A DNA stretch of 64,000 nucleotides from Andreprevotia chitinilytica DSM 18519 (GCF_000711875.1 NZ_JONM01000012.1:61396-125395); one strand, 5' to 3'; shown: positions 46,682 through 57,995, counted from the stretch's first letter. The notes: a model not told the origin generated them from the letters alone. Program-made: numbers and translations.

Positions 46682-48175
46682 TTACCCGATCGGCTGTGCT
46701 GCGCTCTGCACGCGATCCGGTGCCCGACCCCGATCGAGCAACTGTTGGCAAAACTCGCCCAAACGCTGGATGGCCCGTTCGTGCTTGGTCGTCCAAGCCT
46801 CAACGCAGCAGATGCGCATACAGTTTTGATAGCTATGGCTGGGGGAGAACAACTCGCCCGGTGCAAAGCTGATGCCTTCCACCAAAGCCAGATCCAGCAG
46901 CTCACGCGTGTTGATGGCCTCCGGCAGTTCAACCCAAAGCGCAAAGCCACCCTGCGGCACATTGAGCCGCGTATCCGCCGGAAAATAGCGGCGGATTGCA
47001 TCAACTGCGCCGTCCACCTGTTCCGCCACTGCACGCCGCAAGCGGCGCAGATGATGGTCGTAGCCGCCGTTTTCCAGGAAGCGCGAAATCGTCTGTTGCG
47101 AGTGCAATGGTGTCGAATACGTATTGATGAACTTGAGCTTCTCGATGGCACGCGTCCATTTCCCGCCCACCACCCAGCCGATCCGCATCCCCGGTGCCAG
47201 CACCTTGGTGAACGATGAACACAGCATGACGTTGTCGCTGGTATCGAATGCCTTCGCCGGCCGAGGCCGGTTACCGTGCCGATAGAACTCGCCGTAGATG
47301 TCGTCTTCGATCAGCGGGATATCGCGGCTGGCAAGCAGCTCGACCAGGCGCTTCTTGTTCTCGTCCGGCATCAGGCTGCCGAGGGGATTGGAGAAATTGG
47401 GGATCAGTAGACAGGCTTTGACCTGATCATTGCGGGTCGCCAGTTCCAGCGCCTCGATGGAGATGCCGGTTTGGGGGTGGGTCGGGATTTCCAGCGCCTT
47501 GAGCTGAAAGCTCTCCAGAATCTGCAGCAAGCCAAAGTAGGTCGGCGATTCGATGGCGACCACGTCACCCGGCTTGGTGACCGCACGCAAGCACAGATTG
47601 AGCGCCTCGATACAGCCGTGGGTAATCAGTACGTCTTCAGCTTCGAAATGCCCACCCCAAGCCAACGCGCGGCGGGCGATATGCCGACGCAGCTCCATAT
47701 CGCCGGGCGGCTTGCCGTACTCGGCCAGAATGCGCGGTTGGTAGCGGGTGATCTGTGCCAGCAAGCGCTGCAACTGCTGGATCGGGAACAGCTCTGGTGA
47801 CAACACGGCGAAACCGAAATCGACCTTGAGCTTGTGGATGTCGCTGGCGTGGTAAGGCCAGAGCGCAGCAGGCGTGACCACTTCACGCGGGGCTGACGGT
47901 GGCTGGGTAAGTGCTGGCGCCTTGAAGAGTTGCGCCGCGTTACAAACGTAGAAACCGCTCTGCGGTCGGGCCTCGATCAGCCCACGGTCTTCCAGTTCGC
48001 GATATGCCTCCATCACCGTGGAGAGGCTCACCTGCCGCTGGGTGGATAGCTTGCGAATCGATGGCAGCTTTTCACCGCGCTTGAGCAATCCACTGGCAAT
48101 CGCTTGCGCCAATTCTTCAGCAAGCTGGAAATAAAGCGTATCGGCCTTGCGGCGCGGGGTGGCGAAATCGGACAT
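46682..48175 (-). CDS. MocR-type GntR/aminotransferase regulator
   Basis: 497 residues. N-terminal GntR winged helix (about 12-80: YFQLAEELAQAIASG, KLPSIRKLSTQRQVS, VMEAYRELEDRGLIEARPQSGFYV), a linker, then a class I aminotransferase fold (about 120-480) with the PLP-Lys region LCSSFTKVLAPGMRIGW (Lys in SSFTKV) and ALNLCLRAVTKPGD. MocR regulators use PLP-bound effectors to control transcription. No known target from sequence; the nearby DUF2917 gene shares the upstream box 48267-48288. Start ATG at 48175. Cytosolic. Confidence 0.9.
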   Translation of the reverse strand: MSDFATPRRKADTLYFQLAEELAQAIASGLLKRGEKLPSIRKLSTQRQVSLSTVMEAYRELEDRGLIEARPQSGFYVCNAAQLFKAPALTQPPSAPREVVTPAALWPYHASDIHKLKVDFGFAVLSPELFPIQQLQRLLAQITRYQPRILAEYGKPPGDMELRRHIARRALAWGGHFEAEDVLITHGCIEALNLCLRAVTKPGDVVAIESPTYFGLLQILESFQLKALEIPTHPQTGISIEALELATRNDQVKACLLIPNFSNPLGSLMPDENKKRLVELLASRDIPLIEDDIYGEFYRHGNRPRPAKAFDTSDNVMLCSSFTKVLAPGMRIGWVVGGKWTRAIEKLKFINTYSTPLHSQQTISRFLENGGYDHHLRRLRRAVAEQVDGAVDAIRRYFPADTRLNVPQGGFALWVELPEAINTRELLDLALVEGISFAPGELFSPSHSYQNCMRICCVEAWTTKHERAIQRLGEFCQQLLDRGRAPDRVQSAAQPIG

Positions 48176-48266
48176 GGCACGGCTCTCGCTGACGGATCGT
48201 CAGACTATAACCGGGCCGAATGAGCATAACAGCTAGGGATTACAGCAGGTATTTATGCGAGGAATG

Positions 48267-48288
48267 CCAATACGGCAATACAGTTTGG
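48267..48288. promoter_or_regulatory. CCAATA/TACAGTTTG box upstream of MocR-type gene
   Basis: CCAATA, 6 bp, then TACAGTTTGG, about 90-115 bp upstream of the MocR-type start (minus strand). It matches the DUF2917 box at 45851-45870 in both halves with 1 bp difference in spacing. Candidate binding site for the MocR-type regulator (inference). Confidence 0.45.
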
Positions 48289-48298
48289 CGATTAGCGA

Positions 48299-48643
48299 TT
48301 AGCGACTGGCCGTTGTGCTGGCGGCAGGAGCAGAAGCCAAGGCAACGCCACTGGCAGCCGAAGCAACCCGACGCGCATCCAGCACCTGGAAGAACACTTC
48401 GTCGGGCCGGATCATGCCGAGCTCATTGCGTGCGCGTTCTTCAATGGCATCAGAGCCGGTTTTCAGATCGAGCACTTCCGCGCTCAATGCGCCGTTGCGC
48501 TCTTTCAGTTTGTCGTTCTGGGCCCGCTTGGCGGCCAGTTCCTGATCGAGCTGCCAGACACGCAGCCAACTGCCTTTGCCAATCCACAGCGGCCATTGGA
48601 GCAAGGCAATCATCAGGGCGAGAACAATAGCGAGAATGCGCAT
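48299..48643 (-). CDS. ftsB: Cell division protein FtsB
   Basis: 114 residues. N-terminal transmembrane helix (about 4-22, [19 protein letters not shown]), then a coiled coil (about 30-70: [20 protein letters not shown]) and the conserved end motif [22 protein letters not shown]. FtsB links FtsQ and FtsL in the divisome, spanning the inner membrane with its coiled coil in the periplasm. It ends the pyrG-kdsA-eno-ftsB order. The stretch before the ATG reads CACCTCC on the coding strand, so no Shine-Dalgarno is visible; a terminator-like hairpin precedes it, and readthrough or its own promoter must supply it. An Ala/Ser-rich tail follows the domain. Confidence 0.93.
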   Translation of the reverse strand: MRILAIVLALMIALLQWPLWIGKGSWLRVWQLDQELAAKRAQNDKLKERNGALSAEVLDLKTGSDAIEERARNELGMIRPDEVFFQVLDARRVASAASGVALASAPAASTTASR

Positions 48644-48660
48644 GAATTTGGAGGTGATGT

Positions 48661-48692
48661 AAAAAGCCGGAACCTTGCGGCTCCGGCTTTGG
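48661..48692 (-). terminator. Rho-independent-like terminator between eno and ftsB
   Basis: On the minus strand, AGCCGGAGCCGCAAGG...CCGGCT forms a hairpin followed by TTTTT, about 90 bp past the eno stop and 18 bp before ftsB. Confidence 0.75.
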
Positions 48693-48781
48693 ATGTTACT
48701 ACAGCTTTCTGATCAATGAACGACCGATGCAGCTTGTTGTGGAACAAAGCAGACGGTCAAATTCCACGTAAGGCACAAGCC

Positions 48782-50161
<1,380 letters not shown>

Positions 50162-51013
50162 TTACAAGGACTGCTCGATAAAGCCGTTGGCCTTGGTCAC
50201 TTTGTCCAGTGCCTGCAGCGTGGTCAGCAATTCGCGCATCCTGCCCAGTGGCCATGCGTTCGGGCCGTCGGACTTGGCACAAGCCGGGTCCGGGTGGGTT
50301 TCGGCAAACAAGCCAGCGATGCCGACGGCGACCGCTGCACGCGCCAACACCGGCACGAATTCGCGCTGACCGCCCGACTTGTCACCCTGCCCGCCTGGCA
50401 ATTGCACCGAATGCGTGGCATCGAAAACGACCGGGCAATTCGTCTCACGCATGATCGCCAGCGAACGCATATCGGACACGAGATTGTTGTAGCCAAAGCT
50501 CGCGCCACGCTCACATGCCATGAAGACGTCATCCGACAGGCCGGCTTCGCGCGCGGCTTCGCGGGCTTTATCCAACACGTTCTTCATATCGCCAGGAGCA
50601 AGGAATTGGCCCTTTTTGATGTTCACCGGCCGGCCCGATTGGGCGCAGGCGCGGATGAAATCGGTCTGGCGGCACAGAAAGGCTGGCGTTTGCAGCACAT
50701 CGACCACTTCGGAAACCGGCTTGATCTGGTCAATGTCGTGAATATCCGTCAGCACCGGCACACCGAGCTGTTCCTTCACCTTGGCCAGAATGCGCAGACC
50801 TTCATCCATGCCGAAGCCGCGAAACGACTTGCCGGATGAGCGATTGGCCTTGTCGAAGCTCGATTTGAAAATGAAGTTGATGCCAAGCTCAGTCGTGATT
50901 TCCTTGAGCTGACCAGCGACGTCGATCGAGAACTGCTCGCCTTCGATCACGCACGGGCCGGCGATCAGGAAAAACGGCTTATCCAGCCCAGCTTCAAATC
51001 CGCAAAGTTTCAT
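50162..51013 (-). CDS. kdsA: 3-deoxy-8-phosphooctulonate synthase (KDO-8-P synthase)
   Basis: 283 residues, full length. Condenses arabinose 5-phosphate and phosphoenolpyruvate to KDO-8-phosphate for lipopolysaccharide core. Visible: [15 protein letters not shown] (PEP-binding start), [45 protein letters not shown] and [12 protein letters not shown] near the C-terminal third. Cytosolic TIM-barrel tetramer. Its presence implies an LPS-bearing Gram-negative. Gap of 78 bp from pyrG containing a palindrome. Confidence 0.97.
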   Translation of the reverse strand: MKLCGFEAGLDKPFFLIAGPCVIEGEQFSIDVAGQLKEITTELGINFIFKSSFDKANRSSGKSFRGFGMDEGLRILAKVKEQLGVPVLTDIHDIDQIKPVSEVVDVLQTPAFLCRQTDFIRACAQSGRPVNIKKGQFLAPGDMKNVLDKAREAAREAGLSDDVFMACERGASFGYNNLVSDMRSLAIMRETNCPVVFDATHSVQLPGGQGDKSGGQREFVPVLARAAVAVGIAGLFAETHPDPACAKSDGPNAWPLGRMRELLTTLQALDKVTKANGFIEQSL

Positions 51014-51024
51014 CGGTTTACTCC

Positions 51025-51085
51025 GTGAGGTGTGAGGAGCGAGGTGTGAGGTGAAGGTTTTAACCCCTCACTCCTCTCCCCTCAC
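51025..51085. repeat. Palindromic GTGAGG/CCTCAC element between pyrG and kdsA
   Basis: Left half of GTGAGG-type units (GTGTGAGGAGCGAGGTGTG) and right half CCCCTCACTCCTCTCCCCTC are inverted, meeting at AAGGTTTTAACC. It fills the gap between the two genes and can form a long imperfect hairpin in the message. Confidence 0.6.
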
Positions 51086-51091
51086 AGAGAA

Positions 51092-52774
<1,683 letters not shown>

Positions 52775-52859
52775 CTAGCCGAGCGCAGCGCTCCCCTCAA
52801 TTCTGGACACGCAGGCGTATTTCGTGCGTATCGGCTCAAACTGCCAAATTTGCCCGCCC

Positions 52860-53795
52860 TCAACCCTTTTTCCGACCGTAGGCAACGCCCGGTTCGTCGC
52901 CGCTAGCCGCGAGCAATAGGCGATCGAGCAGGCATGTCGGCAGCAAACGCTTGAGATACCAGAACAGTTGCGTCGGCACCGTTACACGATAGCGAGCTGC
53001 CGGACGGCGGGTCTCCAACGCGCAAATCACGGCTTTGAGCACGGCTTCTGGCGGCAACGTGAATGGCGCGGCGGGGCCGACCTTGGCCAATCTTTCCCGC
53101 ATCGCCGCGTAGGACGGCGCATGAAAACTCGGTGCCTCTTCGATCCAGCGCTCGAATTGCGCCTGCGCATTGGCGCGAAAACGGCTGGTAATCGGGCCTG
53201 GCTCGATCAAGACAGCGTGAATGCCGCTGCCCGCCAACTCTTGCCGTAACGTATCGGCGAGCCCTTCCAGCGCAAATTTGCTGGCGTTGTATGCGCCGCG
53301 ATAAGGCATCGCGGCAAAGCCCAGCACTGAGCTGTTGATCAACACCCGACCGTGGCCTTGCTGGCGCATCACCGGCAGCACGGCATTGGTCAATTCCAGC
53401 GTGCCGAATACATTGGTTTCAAACTGGTGCCGTATCGCATCGCGGCTCAAATCCTCCACCGCGCCCGGCAGGCCGAAGCCAGCGTTGTTGAACAGTGCAT
53501 TGAGCGTTCCGCCGGTGCGCTCAAGCACCTCAGCAACACAGCGGCTGATGCTGGCAGGATCAGCCACATCGAGTTGCAACGCCTCCAACCCTTCTGCCTG
53601 CAAACTGACAACGTCATCCACATTGCGTGCGGTGGCAAAAACACGCCATCCCGCGCGGGCCAGGCCATGTGCGACGGCGTAGCCGATACCGGATGAGCAG
53701 CCACTGATCAGGATGGTCCGATCGGCGGCGCGCCCGGCAATGCGGCGTGGTATTTGACCTTGGGCGGAGGCTGAAATATGCGTACTTACAGACAT
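52860..53795 (-). CDS. Short-chain dehydrogenase/reductase
   Basis: 311 residues. Cofactor motif SGCSSGIG (variant of TGxxxGIG, about residues 32-39), NNAGFG, catalytic Ser in INSSVLG and the YNASK motif (Tyr and Lys), so an active NAD(P)H-dependent SDR is expected. The long extension and EGLADTLRQELAGSGIHAVLIEPG are typical of the classical SDR 'retinol dehydrogenase-like' branch. Substrate unknown. It is divergent from phbB, 150 bp away, with a palindrome in the shared gap; a regulatory tie to PHB metabolism is possible but unproven. The ATG at 53795 lacks a clear Shine-Dalgarno. Confidence 0.85.
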   Translation of the reverse strand: MSVSTHISASAQGQIPRRIAGRAADRTILISGCSSGIGYAVAHGLARAGWRVFATARNVDDVVSLQAEGLEALQLDVADPASISRCVAEVLERTGGTLNALFNNAGFGLPGAVEDLSRDAIRHQFETNVFGTLELTNAVLPVMRQQGHGRVLINSSVLGFAAMPYRGAYNASKFALEGLADTLRQELAGSGIHAVLIEPGPITSRFRANAQAQFERWIEEAPSFHAPSYAAMRERLAKVGPAAPFTLPPEAVLKAVICALETRRPAARYRVTVPTQLFWYLKRLLPTCLLDRLLLAASGDEPGVAYGRKKG

Positions 53796-53850
53796 CTTAG
53801 GATTTGCTTCTGAACGTGGAGACGGCTACAACACTAGCACGGAGCGCAAG

Positions 53851-53873
53851 TTGCAACTTTACAGAGGTTGCAA
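53851..53873. promoter_or_regulatory. Palindrome in the SDR/phbB divergent gap
   Basis: TTGCAAC (53851-53857) and GTTGCAA (53867-53873) with a 9-bp spacer, 73 bp before the phbB ATG and 56 bp before the SDR start. A regulator operator is a natural reading; which regulator is unknown (PhaR-type is a guess). Confidence 0.45.
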
Positions 53874-53945
53874 ATATGATCCGCCCCGGAAGTCAATTAC
53901 CACAACTGACTCGTTCGTGAAACATACAACATAGGATGAAACAAG

Positions 53946-54680
53946 ATGGCTAAAGTGGCGCTCATTACTGGCGGCATGGGTGGCATTGGTACGGCAATCT
54001 GCAAGCAATTGGCGGATGCCGGCTTTTCGGTGGTCACCACCTATTCCAAACCCGGCCGCGAAGTCCAATGGCTGGCGGATGCCAAGGAAGCTGGCTACAC
54101 CTTCCGCGCCTATCAATGCGATGTGACCGACTATGACGCTTGCGTGGCCCTGGCCGCGCAAATCACTGCCGATGTCGGCCCTGTCGATGTACTCGTCAAT
54201 AACGCCGGGATCACCCGTGATGCCAGCTTCAAGAAGCTGGACAAGGTGAACTGGGATGCAGTGATCAAAACCAACCTCGATTCCATCTTCAATGTCACCA
54301 AGCAGTTCGTCGATGGCATGGCAGACCGTGGCTGGGGCCGAGTGATCAACATTTCATCGATCAACGGCCAGAAAGGCCAGTTCGGCCAGACCAACTACTC
54401 GGCAGCCAAGGCCGGTATGCATGGTTTCACCATGGCGCTGGCGCAGGAAGTGGCCAAGAAAGGCGTCACGGTCAACACCATCAGCCCGGGCTACATCGCC
54501 ACTGACATGGTGATGGCGGTGCCGGAAGATGTCCGCAACAAGATCATCTCCGGCATTCCGGTCAGCCGTCTTGGCAAACCGGAAGAAATCGCCGCGCTGA
54601 TCACCTATCTGTCGTCTGACCTTGCTGGTTTCATGACTGGCGCCAACCTCGCCATCAACGGCGGGCAACACATGCACTAA
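53946..54680 (+). CDS. phbB: Acetoacetyl-CoA reductase
   Basis: 244 residues. SDR with cofactor motif ITGGMGGIGTAI, NNAGITRD, INISSINGQKGQFGQTNYSAAKAG (Ser, Tyr, Lys catalytic residues) and C-terminal INGGQHMH typical of PhbB/PhaB. Reduces acetoacetyl-CoA to (R)-3-hydroxybutyryl-CoA with NADPH for polyhydroxybutyrate. phaA and phaC are not in the window. AGGA lies 9 nt before the ATG; a strong terminator follows. Confidence 0.95.
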   Translation: MAKVALITGGMGGIGTAICKQLADAGFSVVTTYSKPGREVQWLADAKEAGYTFRAYQCDVTDYDACVALAAQITADVGPVDVLVNNAGITRDASFKKLDKVNWDAVIKTNLDSIFNVTKQFVDGMADRGWGRVINISSINGQKGQFGQTNYSAAKAGMHGFTMALAQEVAKKGVTVNTISPGYIATDMVMAVPEDVRNKIISGIPVSRLGKPEEIAALITYLSSDLAGFMTGANLAINGGQHMH

Positions 54681-54700
54681 CCTTCGGGTTTTGCTGCAAC

Positions 54701-54735
54701 AAAAACGGCACTGTTCGCACAGTGCCGTTTTTGTT
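54701..54735 (+). terminator. Rho-independent terminator after phbB
   Basis: AAAACGGCACTG...CAGTGCCGTTTTTG: a strong hairpin with a T run 20 bp past the phbB stop; A run on the other side could serve both strands. Confidence 0.92.
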
Positions 54736-54759
54736 TCCATATCCAATGAATCCAGTGAA

Positions 54760-54789
54760 AGAAAATATATACTATTGAATATACTTTCT
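54760..54789. promoter_or_regulatory. VapBC promoter/operator palindrome
   Basis: AGAAAATATAT and ATATACTTTCT flank CTATTGA, an inverted repeat with 10 of 11 arm positions matching, 21 bp before vapB. It includes TATACT, a good -10. Toxin-antitoxin complexes usually repress such sites. Confidence 0.65.
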
Positions 54790-54810
54790 GATTCCACTGG
54801 GAGCATCAAG

Positions 54811-55104
54811 ATGATCGAAACACGTGTTGCAAAGCTGTTCAAGAACGGGGCCAGCCAGGCAGTCCGCCTTCCGGCTGAATTCCGCTTTGAGGGTGACGAG
54901 GTATATGTCACGCGAGATGACGCGACAGGCGATGTCGTGCTGTCGACCCGGCCTGGCGCCAACACCTGGAATGCGTTCTTCGAGTTGCTGCATGCAGTCG
55001 ATGTGCCTACCGACTTCATGGCCGACCGACCGCTGAACGTGCCACCGCAAGAGCGCGGCCTCTTTGATGACGAACTTCCGCAAGACCTGAAGGCGGGCCG
55101 CTAA
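54811..55104 (+). CDS. vapB: VapB-type antitoxin
   Basis: 97 residues. N-terminal AbrB/SpoVT-type swapped-hairpin DNA-binding part (KLFKNGASQAVRLPAEF, then GDEVYVTRD) and an acidic, Pro-containing C-terminal tail that would bind the toxin (NVPPQERGLFDDELPQD). The ATG at 54811 has GGGAG 7 nt upstream. The gene is 2 bp before vapC, in the usual antitoxin-first order, and sits behind a palindromic promoter. Confidence 0.88.
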   Translation: MIETRVAKLFKNGASQAVRLPAEFRFEGDEVYVTRDDATGDVVLSTRPGANTWNAFFELLHAVDVPTDFMADRPLNVPPQERGLFDDELPQDLKAGR

Positions 55105-55106
55105 CG

Positions 55107-55508
55107 ATGCTGCACATGCTGGACACCGACACGGCAAGCTACCTCATCAAGGGAAAGTCTCCCGCCATAGAAACCAGGCTGGCTGCGCTCGTGCCATCAA
55201 TGGTTTGTATCTCGGTGATGACCCGGGCCGAGTTGCAATATGGTCTGAAACGTTTGCCTGCCGACCATCGCCTGCACCTCGCGGTGCGCCAGTTTCTCAA
55301 GATTGTTCACATCCTGCCGTGGGATGTCGAAGCGGCGGACTGGTACGCCGAAATCCGCCATCAGCTTGTCAGCACCGGGCAACCGATTGGCGAGCTGGAT
55401 ATGATGATCGCCGCACACTCGCTATCTGCCGGCGCGGTACTGGTCACCAACAACAGCCGCCATTACGAGCGGATCGAAGCTCCCCTGATTCTGGCGAATT
55501 GGGTGTAG
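55107..55508 (+). CDS. vapC: VapC-type PIN-domain toxin
   Basis: 133 residues. PIN-domain ribonuclease: first acidic motif MLDTDTASYLI (Asp6, Asp8), Glu42 in TRAELQYGL, and Asp in GELDMMIAAHSL (about residue 97); then VLVTNNSRHYERI near the end. These residues form the Mg2+-binding catalytic site; members cut tRNA or rRNA. Antitoxin immediately upstream. Confidence 0.92.
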   Translation: MLHMLDTDTASYLIKGKSPAIETRLAALVPSMVCISVMTRAELQYGLKRLPADHRLHLAVRQFLKIVHILPWDVEAADWYAEIRHQLVSTGQPIGELDMMIAAHSLSAGAVLVTNNSRHYERIEAPLILANWV

Positions 55509-55557
55509 TGAGGTATCGCGGAGGAACCGAGCGCGTGAGCGCCAAAACTCAGGAAGA

Positions 55558-56550
55558 TCAAAGCGCCCGCAAAAACGCCGCAATATCGGCAATTTCATCC
55601 GGGGTCAAAAAGAACGGTTTGTTCTCCTGTGTAGAGCGGTAGTAGGCCTCACGAGAAATCGCTTCTTCCAGCCTCGCTACGCCGCCGTTGTGCATATAGG
55701 GGGCCAACTTGCCGACCTGCCGTAACGAAGGTGTCTTGAACGCTGCAAGATCAGCCGGATTACCAGTCGCCAGGTAACGTCCCAATTCCGCCACTTCTAT
55801 ATCGCTGAATATCAAGCGCCCAAGCGTGCCGCTTTTCCTGGCCCGCTCTGCCCGATCGATCACCGTTTTGATATTTCGCTGAATGTCCACGCCGGCCACG
55901 CCAAGCGCATGGAAGGCATCATCTGTCAGCCTTGGCGTAGTCCCGTTGATTTGATGGCACTGCACACAAGCCGCCAAGCCGGTGAACAACTGATAACCAC
56001 GGCGTTGCGCGGCATCCAGCGCGGTTTGATCGCCAGCGAGAAATCGATCAAACGCCGTTTCGGGCGAGCGCAGCGTCCGTTCATACGCGACGATGGCCGA
56101 TGCAATCTTCTGCTTATCAATCGAGCCAGCGCCGTAAACCTTTTGAAAATCAGCGGCCAAATCCGGCAAGGATCGAACCCGATCAATCACTTGCCGTTCA
56201 TTCTCGAAACCGTGCTCGAACGGATTAGTAAGCGGATCGAAAACCTGTGCCAGCAAGCTGGTTTGCCGGCCATCCCAGAACAGGGCTTTAGCGGAGCCTA
56301 CATCCAGCAGTGACGGGCTTTTTCTTGATCCGGCAACCAATCCGGCACCGATTGAGGTCGCCTTTCCATCGCTGAATGCGTGATCTGGTTGGTGACAAGT
56401 TGCACAGGCAACTAGGCCGTTGCTGCTGATGCGAACATCAAGAAAGAGCTTGCGGCCGAGGTTTTGTTCTGGTGTCAATTCACCAGATATTGAAAGACCG
56501 GAAGCGGCCAATAAAAACCCAGCGAGCATCCATGTTGTTAGCAACTTCAT
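55558..56550 (-). CDS. Di-haem cytochrome c peroxidase (MauG/CCP family)
   Basis: 330 residues. Signal peptide (about 1-24), two CxxCH haem c sites (CATCHQ near residue 50 and CVQCHQ near residue 196), a first-haem neighbourhood LFWDGRQTSL and a C-terminal LAPYMHNGGV, all typical of bacterial CCP/MauG peroxidases, which reduce hydrogen peroxide in the periplasm. ATG at 56550 chosen; GTG at 56556 is in frame. A truncated second copy of the first ~35 codons and the upstream region lies at 57187-57434. Confidence 0.9.
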   Translation of the reverse strand: MKLLTTWMLAGFLLAASGLSISGELTPEQNLGRKLFLDVRISSNGLVACATCHQPDHAFSDGKATSIGAGLVAGSRKSPSLLDVGSAKALFWDGRQTSLLAQVFDPLTNPFEHGFENERQVIDRVRSLPDLAADFQKVYGAGSIDKQKIASAIVAYERTLRSPETAFDRFLAGDQTALDAAQRRGYQLFTGLAACVQCHQINGTTPRLTDDAFHALGVAGVDIQRNIKTVIDRAERARKSGTLGRLIFSDIEVAELGRYLATGNPADLAAFKTPSLRQVGKLAPYMHNGGVARLEEAISREAYYRSTQENKPFFLTPDEIADIAAFLRAL

Positions 56551-56714
56551 TTGCACCTAGAGATATGCTCGGAATCATGAGGTGATGATACCAGCCACAA
56601 AAAATGGAATGCGTGTAACGCAACGCGGATTATCCGTTAAGCGTAACCCGCAAATTCAGTGCATGTGCTAATTGAGCACTGTTCTTTGCGAGTCAAACGA
56701 ACCGTTCTATATGG

Positions 56715-56966
56715 CTAAAGACTGGCTTTCAAATAAGAGATATCCACATTTAGTTTGCCAGCTATAGCGCCCAGCACAGATATGACATCTGCGCTTAACA
56801 CAACATCATTTTCGTCCAACTGGGTGCATAGCAATTCCAAACCGACCCCCCATTCTCTATGCTCGATTAAGTCGCGTGCATTCTCCAAATCTCTATCAGG
56901 CAAGCGCCCACTAAATTTTGGCAATAGCTCAATCAGGCACGATTCAACCTCATCATTTGACAGCAT
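56715..56966 (-). CDS. MafI-like immunity protein
   Basis: 83 residues, acidic and helical, with LLPKFSGRLPDRDLENARDLI and EWGVGLELLCTQLDENDV, the wording of MafI family immunity proteins. These neutralise MafB-type or related contact-dependent toxins. AAGGAG lies 5-6 nt before the ATG. The gene is not directly next to a toxin gene; it is downstream of the RHS cluster beyond the repeat element, so it is probably an orphan or cross-protective immunity gene. GC is low compared with the surrounding housekeeping genes. Confidence 0.72.
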   Translation of the reverse strand: MLSNDEVESCLIELLPKFSGRLPDRDLENARDLIEHREWGVGLELLCTQLDENDVVLSADVISVLGAIAGKLNVDISYLKASL

Positions 56967-56991
56967 ATAAGCTCCTTTATTTGGGAAAGGC

Positions 56992-57200
56992 AGTTCGCAG
57001 GGCGCAATCCCTGCAGGGCATTACGCCGCACCTCAGTCTCGTAATAATCCAATATTATTCTCATCAATCCACTCAGCCGGGAATATGTCTTACCCCAAAA
57101 AATGAGTAGAGGATGGAATTAATCAATTGAGGCCCAGCGCAGCAAGCCATAGCTCGGAAGCTGCGGCGCAATACCCTGCGAGGATTGCGCCCTACGGGCT
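56992..57200. repeat. MITE-like inverted-repeat element
   Basis: Arms 56992-57030 and 57162-57200 are inverted copies of about 39 bp (roughly 33 matching; cores GCAGGGCGCAATCCCTGCA and GCGAGGATTGCGCCCT). The 131-bp centre has no gene. The right arm abuts the end of a truncated duplicate of the peroxidase 5' end, as if the element had landed there. No transposase inside. Confidence 0.6.
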
Positions 57201-57291
57201 GTTCAGGTGTCAATTCACCGGATACTGAAAGGCCGGAAACGACCAACAAAAACCCAGTGACCCCCCATTTTGTTAGCAGCTTCATTTGCAT
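57187..57291 (-). pseudogene. Truncated duplicate of the cytochrome c peroxidase start
   Basis: About 35 codons (MQMKLLTKWGVTGFLLVV ... SGELTPEQ) copy the signal peptide and first mature residues of the peroxidase at 55558-56550, then the frame runs into the inverted-repeat element. The upstream sequence is duplicated too: 57200-57434 resembles 56468-56700 (shared ATATGCACGGAATCATGAGG-type stretch and GTCAAACGA end). The rest of the second gene is absent. Confidence 0.75.
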
Positions 57292-57434
57292 TTGGAGATA
57301 TGCACGGAATCATGAGGTGATAATGCCAGCCCAAATACTGGAATGCGTACACCGTAGTGTGGGTTAGCCATTAGACATAGCCGCAAACTTCAATCTACCT
57401 GGCAATTGGAGCTCGCTTTTCGCGGGTCAAACGA
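57200..57434. repeat. Imperfect direct duplicate of 56468-56700
   Basis: The two blocks share the first codons and leader of the peroxidase gene, GGTGTCAATTCACC, GGAATCATGAGGTGAT and TCAAACGA. The second copy is about 730 bp further along in the same orientation, with the MafI-like gene and the inverted-repeat element between. Probably the footprint of a segmental duplication. Confidence 0.7.
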
Positions 57435-57456
57435 CTCGCACCACATGACTATTTTT

Positions 57457-57993
57457 TCATTCAAAAATTTGCAACGATGCCGTATCGTAAACCAGCTCTT
57501 TTCCCAACACCATCTGAAGTAAAAAATTAGCCAGTGATTGAAACACAGATGAATTTGAACTGGACACACCAAATGCACCAAAACAAAATGTCAGCTCGCC
57601 GGAAATGGCATCACCAAGCTTCAACGCAGCATCAACCCCGGACACAATAGCATCTAAAAACTCAACAGGGATACCTAGATGAATTGGCTCAACACCATTA
57701 CACCGTGCGTCTGCATACGCCCTTAAATCAGAATCTCCCAAGGAAATCCAAACAGTCAATTGACCAGTCAAATTGGGTACAAATTGACAGCCAAGTAACC
57801 CATAAACAACTCTTGGCCCTTTTGGCATATACACCTCAGCCACAACCACCCTTCCACCCAAGATTGGCGCTGAATGACCACCAAATTCAAAGCTTTTATG
57901 AATCTGCTGGCTATAGACAAACTCAGGAATAGGAGAGCACCCATCCCACACCTTAAGCTCGCTGTAGTGACCAATTCGAAACAATGAAACCAT
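57457..57993 (-). CDS. Putative immunity protein of the RHS toxin
   Basis: 178 residues, no signal peptide, no family recognised. Mixed beta/helical with GGHSAPILGGRVVVAEVYMP and LTVWISLGDSDLRAY. It begins 2 bp after the stop of the RHS gene, the standard place of the cognate immunity gene in polymorphic toxin loci, and its base composition is AT-rich compared with the chromosome around it. Immunity role is inferred from position only. Confidence 0.6.
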   Translation of the reverse strand: MVSLFRIGHYSELKVWDGCSPIPEFVYSQQIHKSFEFGGHSAPILGGRVVVAEVYMPKGPRVVYGLLGCQFVPNLTGQLTVWISLGDSDLRAYADARCNGVEPIHLGIPVEFLDAIVSGVDAALKLGDAISGELTFCFGAFGVSSSNSSVFQSLANFLLQMVLGKELVYDTASLQIFE

Positions 57994-57995
57994 CG

